Origin: Chloroflexota bacterium
Lineage (GTDB): Bacteria > Chloroflexota > Dehalococcoidia > DSTF01 > JACRBR01
Direction: 5' to 3'
DNA: 10,430 nucleotides
NCBI GenBank assembly: GCA_016213125.1
Contig: JACRBR010000253.1
Location: 1-10,430 of the forward strand
Under the pieces are notes generated by a model. It was not told the origin of the DNA and made no database searches. It worked only from the letters and a program-made list of their open reading frames with translations. How positions within the stretch are numbered: position 1 is the stretch's first letter; each line of letters begins with the position of its first letter. Positions 5,734 through 10,430 of the stretch are shown here, piece after piece. A program made the translations under genes and the position numbers.

Positions 5734-6756
5734 ATGGCGAACAAGCCGAAGTACTGGGGCACGCTGGTGCCGCTTCCCGCGCCGATGATCGCGGCGCAGT
5801 GCCAGGGGTTCGAGGCGATGGGCCTCGAGGGCGCGTTCTCGCCGCAGGTGGGGAGCACGCCGTTCGCGACGCTGGGCGCGGCCGCGGCAGTGTCGACAAA
5901 GCTGCGGCTGGCGTCGGGTATCGGACTGGCGTTCGTGCGGAGTCCGTTCGAGACGGCGCTCCACGCGATGGACCTGGACAAGCTGAGCGGCGGGCGGTTC
6001 ACGCTGGGCCTGGGCGCCAGCGTCGGGTCGTGGGTGAGCGGCTTCTACGGGATGCCGTACGGCAAGCCGCTGGAACACATGCGCGAGGTCGTCGAGATCG
6101 TGCGGCTGTTGAACGCGAAGAGCCACACGGGCGAGCTGACGCGCTACGACGGGAAGTACTGGCAGCTCGACTTCAGCGAGTGGCAGCCGGCGGGGCCGCC
6201 CGTGCGCGAGCGCATCCCGATCTGGATCGCGGCGCTGCGCACACCGCTGATCAGGCTGGCGGCGGAGATCGCGGATGGCGTCATGGGGCACCCGATCTGG
6301 TCACTGGAGTGGGCGTCGACGAAGGTGATGGACGACCTGAAGGCGGGGCTGGCAAAGGGCGGCAAGCAGCGGAGCGACGTCGAATTCAACGTGTGGCTGT
6401 GGGTGGCGCCGAACAACGACCGCAAGCAGGCGATCGAAGACGCGCGTGCGACGGTGGCGTTCTATGCGGGGGTCAGCCAGTACGAGGAGTACTTCGCCGC
6501 TCATGGATTCCGGTCGGAGGCGAAGGCGCTGCAGGAGGGTGTGAAGCGCGGGGATTACCTGGGCGTGAAACACCTGGTGACGGACGAGATGGCGCAGACG
6601 TTCGTGGTGTGCGGGACTCCGGACGAGGTGCGGGAGCGGGTTTCGGGGATCTGGGAGTTTGCGGACTCGGCGTGCCTGGTGCCGCCGGCGTACGGGATGG
6701 AGACGGGGGCGCTGCTGCGGTACGGGGCCACGATCGCGGAGGTGTTCTATCAGTAA
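5734..6756 (+). CDS. LLM class flavin-dependent oxidoreductase (F420- or FMN-dependent type)
   Basis: A complete 340-residue luciferase-like monooxygenase family protein, within the usual 300-360 range. Seen: an N-terminal barrel strand (KYWGTLVPLP, 6-15), LRLASGIGLAFVRSPFETA (57-75), and the family hallmark LDKLSGGRFTLGLG (81-94), the strand and loop that bind cofactor phosphate. The block RIPIWIAALRTPLIRLAAEIADGV (160-183) includes the conserved A-x-x-A-D-G-V turn, and CGTPDEVRERV (293-303) is in the C-terminal helix. These TIM-barrel enzymes act in the cytoplasm on reduced flavin or F420; this subgroup is common in Chloroflexota and actinobacterial genomes. The substrate cannot be inferred. 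GAGGGG seven bases before the ATG supports the start. It is transcribed away from the capsid cassette and is separated from it by the tandem repeat block, so there is no sign of a shared operon. Cargo status for the capsid shell would be pure speculation. Confidence 0.9.
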   Translation: MANKPKYWGTLVPLPAPMIAAQCQGFEAMGLEGAFSPQVGSTPFATLGAAAAVSTKLRLASGIGLAFVRSPFETALHAMDLDKLSGGRFTLGLGASVGSWVSGFYGMPYGKPLEHMREVVEIVRLLNAKSHTGELTRYDGKYWQLDFSEWQPAGPPVRERIPIWIAALRTPLIRLAAEIADGVMGHPIWSLEWASTKVMDDLKAGLAKGGKQRSDVEFNVWLWVAPNNDRKQAIEDARATVAFYAGVSQYEEYFAAHGFRSEAKALQEGVKRGDYLGVKHLVTDEMAQTFVVCGTPDEVRERVSGIWEFADSACLVPPAYGMETGALLRYGATIAEVFYQ

Positions 6757-6795
6757 GGTGGTGGTCGTTAGTCGTTGGCTATTGGGGTCGTCTGT

Positions 6796-7476
6796 ATGAG
6801 TGTGAGAGAGCCGAGGGGAGGGACCGGATCACAGCCGCCTCCGGCTGTGAGTCGCCGCGGGCTTACCCCGCCTAGCGCAGGCGAGGATGGAGCGCAGGCG
6901 CCCTCGCCGGCGCGTCTCGCTCGCGCGGCAAGCTCGCAATATCGGCGAAATCTCCCTCACATGCAGACCGAAAGCGCAACGGTCTTCATCACCTTTGCAA
7001 CCCGTCACCGTTGGAGCCTTCCGGAATCAGCACGAGACATCGTGCTGAAGCACATCGCTCACGACCACGGCGTCCGCTATCAGCTCCATGTCGCCGTCGT
7101 GATGCCCGACCACGTCCATGTGCTCCTCACGCCCGATCGGGACGCTCAGGGGAACACCTTCGGGCTGGCCGAGATCATGCACGGCATCAAGGGGGCTTCA
7201 GCGCACAGCATCAACCGGGCGCTGAGGAGAAAAGGTCCGGTATGGCAGCCCGAGTCATTCGACACCACCCTCAGGAAGGACGAGAAGGTCCGCGAGAAGG
7301 CCGAGTACATCTGCGCGAACCCGGTTCGCGCAGGGTTGGTTCCGCACGAGGACGCCTGGCCGTGGCTGGGGCGCGAGTGGATTGAGGGAGCTCTTGAAGA
7401 TGCGACCGCCGATTCGCCCCCCGATTTGCGCAGGCGGGGGCGCCTGCGCTCCATTTCGAACGAGTCCCAAACATGA
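6796..7476 (+). CDS. REP-associated tyrosine transposase (RAYT, Y1/IS200-like HUH family)
   Basis: A single-stranded-DNA transposase of the Y1 (IS200/REP-associated) superfamily. Counting from this ATG, the catalytic domain runs from YRRNLPH (about 49) to about 197. It shows MPDHVHVLL with the HUH histidines His106 and His108, IMHGIKG (127-133), KGPVWQ with Trp150, and the nucleophile Tyr171 in EYICANPVRAGLV. Such enzymes nick and join hairpin-ended DNA and spread REP palindromes. The start is uncertain: a TTG at 6775 and an ATG at 6961 are also in frame. The 6961 start would cut off the conserved YRRNLPH, so a start upstream is preferred, but the first 48 residues are then translated repeat sequence of low information. 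GGGG lies eight bases before the chosen ATG. The last 20 or so residues are also encoded by repeat DNA. The TGA overlaps the next gene's ATG. Confidence 0.88.
   Translation: MSVREPRGGTGSQPPPAVSRRGLTPPSAGEDGAQAPSPARLARAASSQYRRNLPHMQTESATVFITFATRHRWSLPESARDIVLKHIAHDHGVRYQLHVAVVMPDHVHVLLTPDRDAQGNTFGLAEIMHGIKGASAHSINRALRRKGPVWQPESFDTTLRKDEKVREKAEYICANPVRAGLVPHEDAWPWLGREWIEGALEDATADSPPDLRRRGRLRSISNESQT
6829..6883. repeat. Hairpins upstream of the RAYT gene body
   Basis: TCACAGCCG (6829-6837), loop CCTC, CGGCTGTGA (6842-6850) form a perfect 9-bp stem. A weaker 5-bp stem GCGGG/CCCGC lies at 6857-6861 and 6867-6871. GCGCAGGCG occurs at 6875-6883 and again directly at 6892-6900. These sit inside the extended transposase frame and look like REP-type DNA rather than protein-selected sequence. 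Confidence 0.7.
6887..7454 (+). mobile_element. RAYT cassette bounded by a 22-bp imperfect inverted repeat
   Basis: The left end, 6887-6908, and the right end, 7433-7454, are reverse complements in 21 of 22 positions (mismatch at 6904/7437). The core is ATGGAGCGCAGGCGCC on the left and GGCGCCTGCGCTCCAT on the right. The right end also folds on itself: GCGCAGGCG (7428-7436), loop GGGG, CGCCTGCGC (7441-7449). The left end forms GGCGAGG/CCTCGCC (6880-6886 with 6902-6908). The 568-bp interval holds the transposase catalytic domain. The exact element ends are inferred. Confidence 0.65.
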
Positions 7477-8423
7477 CCGCGATCCACATCTTCGACGGGG
7501 CAGCCCTCCGGCCGCTTGACGCGCCGGCGGGGCGGCCGTTGCGGTATGCGGCGTGGGGGCCGGACGGGGCGTCGGCGCTGCTGGTGGGGAACCGGGGGGA
7601 GGTGCTGCGGTTCACGGCCGCGGCGTCGTTTGAGCGGCTGGAGTCCGGCGTGGGGCACAACCTGCGGGGCGTGGGATGGTCGCCGGATGGGGAGCGGGCC
7701 ATGCTCGTTGGGAACCGTGGGGCGGTGCTGGTATTCGATGGCAGTTCGTTTCGAGAGCTGGCGCCCGTTACCGCGGAGAACCTGCGGCGTGTGGCGTGGG
7801 CGCCGGACGGGTCGTGCGCGCTGATCGTCGGGAACGGCGGCTGTGTGCTGCGGTTCGACGCGCGCGCGGACTCCTTGCAGCAGCTCCCGGGGGACCGCGC
7901 GCACACGATGCGTTCGGTTGCGTGGCGGCCGGACGGAGCCTATGCGCTCATCGGCGGGTACGCGAGCAGGTTCGCCGGGTATCCGCGCCCATACGTGTTG
8001 TACCGGTGCGACGGCCGGTACGTGCAGGGGATCCTGGCGACGGACGACGAAGACGACGCGATCGCGATCGACTGGCGGCCGGGAGCGGCGCAGTCCCGCG
8101 CGCTGGTGCTGGTGACGCGATACGCCGGCGAGGATGCGCCGCTGCCCTCGAAGATCGTGCAGTACGACGGGTCGGGGTTCGGCTATCGCACGATCAAGTC
8201 GCGGGAGTACGTGACGCTGCTGGGGCTGGGGTGGCACCCGTCGGGCGAGTACGCCCTCATCTGCGGCGAGCGCGGGAAGCTGCTGACGACGGACGGCGCT
8301 TCGGTGAAGCAGGTGCGGTCGGGGACGACGGACACGCTGGTGGGGCCGTTCTGGCAGCCGAACGTGGGATCGCCGATCGCGCTGCTGTTGAAGGGCCCGG
8401 ATGAGAGGGTGTACACGGTGTGA
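7473..8423 (+). CDS. Seven-repeat WD40/YVTN-like beta-propeller protein
   Basis: A 316-residue cytoplasmic protein with no signal peptide or membrane segment. It is almost entirely made of one repeated unit, W-x-P-D/S-G followed by a short strand and a (V/C)GN/ER-G-x-(V/L)L turn. The anchoring tryptophans are at 28, 69, 109, 151, 201, 254 and 294, spaced 40-53 residues, which fits seven blades and so a closed seven-bladed propeller. The first three blades are most regular (for example NLRRVAWAPDGSCALIVGNGG at 103-123, here read as N-L-R-x-V, W-x-PDG, VGN). Blades five to seven have longer loops, including an acidic DDEDD at 191-195. I do not know a precise family or partner; propellers of this kind usually serve as binding platforms. 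Its ATG overlaps the transposase stop (ATGA), and no good ribosome site precedes it, so its translation may depend on the RAYT frame. It converges on thiE across a G-rich array. Confidence 0.8.
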   Translation: MTAIHIFDGAALRPLDAPAGRPLRYAAWGPDGASALLVGNRGEVLRFTAAASFERLESGVGHNLRGVGWSPDGERAMLVGNRGAVLVFDGSSFRELAPVTAENLRRVAWAPDGSCALIVGNGGCVLRFDARADSLQQLPGDRAHTMRSVAWRPDGAYALIGGYASRFAGYPRPYVLYRCDGRYVQGILATDDEDDAIAIDWRPGAAQSRALVLVTRYAGEDAPLPSKIVQYDGSGFGYRTIKSREYVTLLGLGWHPSGEYALICGERGKLLTTDGASVKQVRSGTTDTLVGPFWQPNVGSPIALLLKGPDERVYTV

Positions 8424-8521
8424 GGGGACAGGGGACAGGGGAGTTAGGGACAAGGGACAAGGGGCTAGGGACAAGGGGCTAGGGACAAGGGGTCAGGGAC
8501 AAGGGGTTAGGGACAAGGGGG
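8424..8521 (+). repeat. G-rich 14-bp tandem array with G-quadruplex potential
   Basis: AGGGACAAGGGGCT and close variants repeat in perfect 14-base register at 8453, 8467, 8481, 8495 and 8509, differing only in the last two bases (CT, CT, TC, TT). Looser copies (GGGGACA, GGGAGTTA) fill 8424-8452 after the propeller stop. Runs of three or four G separated by 3-4 bases repeat on the plus strand, so G-quadruplex folding is possible. It fills nearly the whole gap between two convergent genes. Confidence 0.9.
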
Positions 8522-8525
8522 CTGG

Positions 8526-9170
8526 CTAGCGGTTGCCGAAGCGGCGCACGGCGGTGAAGGCGGCGGCGAGTTCGCGGGCGGCGGCGGCGGGATCTTCTGC
8601 GGTGCAGACGGCGCTGATGACGGCGGCGGCCTGGGCGCCGGTGTGCACGACGTCGTGGATGTTCGATCTGTTGATGCCGCCGATCGCGACGACGGGCACG
8701 TGCACGGCGATCTCCACCTGGTGCAGACGCTCGAGGTTGGCCGCGCGCGTGTCGTGCTTGGTTGCGGTGGGGAAGATGGCGCCAACGGCGACGTAGTCCG
8801 CGCCGGCGGCCTGGGCGGCCAGTGCCTCACGCACGTTGTTGGTGGAGACGCCGATGATGCGGCCGGCTCCGACGATCGGGCGGGCGACATCGATGGACAT
8901 GTCTTTCTGGCCCAGGTGCACGCCATCGGCGTCCAGCTCCAGCGCGACGTCCGGGTCGTCGTTGGCGATGAAGATGGCGCCATGTGCGCGGCAGGCGTCG
9001 CGCACGCGGCGCGCGTCGTCGAGCTGCTCCGGGTGCGGTCGATGCTTGTCGCGCCACTGGATCGTCGACGCGCCGCCCTCGAGCGCACGCTGGGCGACCC
9101 ACGCGGGATCGCGGCCGCCGCATGCGGTGGGGTCGATGATCACGTAGAGGCCGGAGATCTGCCGTTTCAT
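8526..9170 (-). CDS. thiE: Thiamine-phosphate synthase
   Basis: A 214-residue TIM-barrel enzyme that joins hydroxymethylpyrimidine pyrophosphate and thiazole phosphate to give thiamine monophosphate in the cytoplasm. Family marks in order: GLYVIIDP (7-14), TIQWRDK (36-42, usually I-Q-x-R-x-K, pyrophosphate side), IANDDPDVA (68-76) and ADGVHLGQKDM (81-91) with the metal-site Asp. IGVSTNN (106-112), DYVAVGAIFPTATK (125-138, phosphate and carboxylate binding) and VVAIGGIN (160-167) complete the barrel. Length is normal for a stand-alone ThiE. The ATG is chosen because the domain begins directly there; the frame is open upstream to 9746 but that part is antisense to the transporter and is rejected. 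No strong ribosome site is visible. No other thi gene is nearby, and no CUGAGA-type TPP riboswitch motif is seen in the 130 bases upstream. Confidence 0.93.
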   Translation of the reverse strand: MKRQISGLYVIIDPTACGGRDPAWVAQRALEGGASTIQWRDKHRPHPEQLDDARRVRDACRAHGAIFIANDDPDVALELDADGVHLGQKDMSIDVARPIVGAGRIIGVSTNNVREALAAQAAGADYVAVGAIFPTATKHDTRAANLERLHQVEIAVHVPVVAIGGINRSNIHDVVHTGAQAAAVISAVCTAEDPAAAARELAAAFTAVRRFGNR

Positions 9171-9200
9171 GTTGTGTCGAGTGCGGCCGCCGGGCCGGAT

Positions 9201-9235
9201 GCCGGAGACATCGTACCGCCCGCGCGCCGGAGACA
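9201..9235. repeat. Direct repeat GCCGGAGACA in the thiE/transporter divergent region
   Basis: GCCGGAGACA occurs at 9201-9210 and 9226-9235, 25 bases apart, between the two divergent starts. It might bind a regulator, or be chance in GC-rich DNA. Confidence 0.35.
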
Positions 9236-9258
9236 AGGCTGCGCGCAAGAAACGGGAG

Positions 9259-9286
9259 TTGTCAGCCCGCCACCCGCGCGTATCCT
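9259..9286 (+). promoter_or_regulatory. Candidate promoter of the EamA transporter gene
   Basis: TTGTCA (9259-9264, five of six to TTGACA), a 16-base spacer, then TATCCT (9281-9286, four of six to TATAAT). Transcription would start near 9293, leaving only about ten bases before the GTG and putting the ribosome site GGGAG (9292-9296) at the very 5' end of the message. Confidence 0.35.
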
Positions 9287-9303
9287 GACCCGGGAGATAC
9301 ACG

Positions 9304-10221
9304 GTGAAACCGCGCGAGACCGCCACGCTCGTCCTGCTCGCGACCATCTGGGGCGCGGCGTTCCTCCTCATAGACGTCGTCGTGGACGAGGTGGAGCCGC
9401 TGACGGTTGTTGGCGGCAGGCTCCTCATCGCCTCGATGGTCCTGGTGCCGGCGGCCCGCCTGAGCGGGCGGGTCATGCCGCCTCGCGAGTCCTGGGCCGC
9501 CGTCGTGGCGATGGCAATCATCACCAACGTGCTGCCGTTCTCGCTCATCACGGCGGCGCAGGAGCACATCGACAGCAGCTTAGCCGCGACGCTCATCGGC
9601 ACGATGCCGCTGTTCGTGCTGCTGATCACGTTCGCCGCGGGCACAGAACGGCCGTCAACCGCGCGGGTGCTGGGCCTCGTGATCGGCTTTGTGGGCGCGG
9701 TCGTCGTCATCGGCCCGGATCTCGGCGACATCACCTCCTCGAACACGCTCAGCGAGCTGGCGGTCCTGGGCGCATCGCTCTGCTACGGCATCTCGGCGGT
9801 GGTCGCGCGGCAGTGGGCGAAGGGGCCGCCGCTCTCGCTCTCGGCCGGGCAGCTGGTCGTCGCGGCCGCCATCTCGTTACCGATCGCGCTCGCGGTGGAC
9901 GGACCGCACGTGGGGGCCATCTCCGGAAAGGCTATCGTCGCGTGGATCGCGCTTGGTGTGGTGTGTTCGGGGGTGGCGTACATTCTGTTCTACGACCTGG
10001 TGCAGCGGGTGACGGCGACGCAGGCGTCGGTGGTCGCGTACCTGATCCCGATCGTCGCGACGGTGCTTGGCTGGGCGATCCTCGGGGAGCGCCTCGGACC
10101 GAACCTGTTTATCGGGCTGGCGTTGATCCTGGTTGGCGTGATGGCCGTGAACGGCGTGCTGTCCTCGGCGGCCGGCATCTTCCGCGGGGGTCCGCCTCGT
10201 GAGCTGGAGCCGGAACCTTAG
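9304..10221 (+). CDS. EamA/DMT-family transporter
   Basis: A 305-residue membrane protein of the drug/metabolite transporter superfamily with two tandem EamA halves and about ten hydrophobic segments. Seen: TATLVLLATIWGAAFLL with the W-G-A/S motif (6-22), VVGGRLLIASMVLVPAA (35-51), WAAVVAMAIITNVLPFSL (64-81) and the AATLIGTMPLFVLLITF segment. The second half opens at about 155 with SELAVLGASLCYGISAVVARQWA. It ends with the family signature LGERLGPNLFIGLALILVGVMAVNGV, where the acidic E of the L-G-E box is kept. It would export or import small metabolites across the cytoplasmic membrane; the substrate is unknown. The start is a GTG with GGGAG seven bases upstream, and the protein aligns from its first residues. 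It is divergent from thiE; a thiamine-precursor role is possible but unsupported. Confidence 0.92.
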   Translation: MKPRETATLVLLATIWGAAFLLIDVVVDEVEPLTVVGGRLLIASMVLVPAARLSGRVMPPRESWAAVVAMAIITNVLPFSLITAAQEHIDSSLAATLIGTMPLFVLLITFAAGTERPSTARVLGLVIGFVGAVVVIGPDLGDITSSNTLSELAVLGASLCYGISAVVARQWAKGPPLSLSAGQLVVAAAISLPIALAVDGPHVGAISGKAIVAWIALGVVCSGVAYILFYDLVQRVTATQASVVAYLIPIVATVLGWAILGERLGPNLFIGLALILVGVMAVNGVLSSAAGIFRGGPPRELEPEP

Positions 10222-10240
10222 CAGGGTGACTCTGCATCCG

Positions 10241-10264
10241 GAGGGGCTAAAGCCCCTCTAGTAC
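10241..10264. repeat. CTaAAG-type hairpin at the end of the cytochrome fragment
   Basis: GAGGGGCT (10241-10248), loop AA, AGCCCCTC (10251-10258) form an 8-bp stem followed by TAGTAC, the same plan as the hairpins at 3690, 4745 and 5545. It lies about 20 bases after the transporter stop and its left arm contains the stop codon of the minus-strand gene. TGCATCCGG (10233-10241) and its reverse complement CCGGATGCA (10302-10310) flank it. Confidence 0.8.
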
Positions 10265-10430
10265 TGGGTTTGGAGAAGGTGTACGGCGTTGGTCCGGCTC
10301 GCCGGATGCATTCATCTGCTCGAGGACCGGGTTGTTGAGCGAGAAGTGGCAGTCGACGCAATCCAGGCCGCGTTCGGCGTGGATGTCCCAGGAGCGGGCG
10401 AGCAGGTCCTTGCCGGCCAGGTTGACTCCC
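10247..10430 (-). CDS. CxxCH cytochrome c fragment, 5' end beyond the window and possibly truncated at its 3' end
   Basis: Reading leftwards from the right edge, a minus-strand frame of about 60 codons ends at TAG (10249-10247). It contains WDIHAERGLDCVDCHFSLNNP, in which CVDCH is a c-type haem attachment motif, so the full protein is probably an exported, possibly multihaem, cytochrome involved in electron transfer. The last 15 or so residues (GEPDQRRTPSPNPVLEGL) are low-information and are encoded by DNA that merges into the hairpin repeat. From memory, related proteins with the D-I/V-H-A-E-R ... C-x-x-C-H ... L-N-N-P block continue well beyond this point, so the gene may be broken here; this is unverified. 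The start and signal peptide lie outside the window. Confidence 0.6.
   Translation of the reverse strand, partial: GVNLAGKDLLARSWDIHAERGLDCVDCHFSLNNPVLEQMNASGEPDQRRTPSPNPVLEGL

Noticed and set aside
5734..6756. LLM oxidoreductase as an encapsulated cargo of the capsid shell
   Set aside because: It is on the opposite strand, separated by a repeat block, and its C-terminus ends in the normal fold without an added targeting tail.
7146..8474. Long minus-strand open frame (442 codons) opposite the transposase and propeller
   Set aside because: Arg/Pro/His-rich shadow with no domain; both plus-strand genes show strong family motifs.
8424..8521. CRISPR or iteron origin from the 14-bp array
   Set aside because: Units abut without spacers, and no replication initiator or DnaA-box-like sequence is nearby.
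9171..9746. In-frame upstream extension of thiE
   Set aside because: It is antisense to the transporter gene and its divergent start; ThiE's domain starts at 9170 and has normal length without it.
8643..10202. Plus-strand open frame (519 codons) across thiE and the transporter
   Set aside because: It is antisense to thiE and out of frame with the transporter, both of which have clear motifs.

Overview
The window is GC-rich chromosomal DNA from a bacterium. The mix of luciferase-like (LLM) flavin oxidoreductases, a hydrolase/adenylate-cyclase fusion, a CxxCH cytochrome fragment and many short hairpin repeats would fit a Chloroflexota-type genome (Dehalococcoidia or relatives) or a related actinobacterium-like lineage. 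This is an impression from protein style, not a computed placement. Nine protein genes are supported as complete or near-complete, and two more are cut by the window edges.

Left part (1-3743): the 3' end of an LLM oxidoreductase gene (+) converges on a secreted lipoprotein alpha/beta hydrolase (-). Upstream of the hydrolase, on the same strand, lies a two-domain protein: an alpha/beta-hydrolase-like N-terminus whose catalytic Ser and His appear to be lost, fused to a class III nucleotide cyclase domain. A perfect 14-bp palindrome lies just upstream of its start.

Middle (3690-5647): an HK97-type phage major capsid protein gene and, upstream on the same strand, a small coiled-coil gene that looks like a scaffold or assembly protein. 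No portal, terminase, protease, tail or integrase gene is visible. The pair is bracketed by two directly oriented copies of one hairpin-plus-tandem repeat family, and other hairpins and TTTTGCAG repeats fill the gaps inside. This orphan capsid cassette is the most unusual item in the window.

Right-middle (5734-8521): a complete LLM oxidoreductase, then a REP-associated (RAYT/Y1) tyrosine transposase bounded by a 22-bp imperfect inverted repeat. Its stop codon overlaps the start of the next gene, which encodes a protein with seven regular W-x-P repeats, probably a seven-bladed beta-propeller. A 14-bp G-rich tandem array with G-quadruplex potential follows.

Right end (8526-10430): thiE (thiamine phosphate synthase, -) is divergent from an EamA/DMT-family transporter (+). 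A last hairpin of the dispersed family overlaps the 3' end of a CxxCH-containing cytochrome gene fragment (-), which runs off the right edge.

The genes do not form one pathway. The window reads as housekeeping and accessory genes separated by repeat-rich gaps, with two mobile-looking insertions: the capsid cassette and the RAYT cassette.
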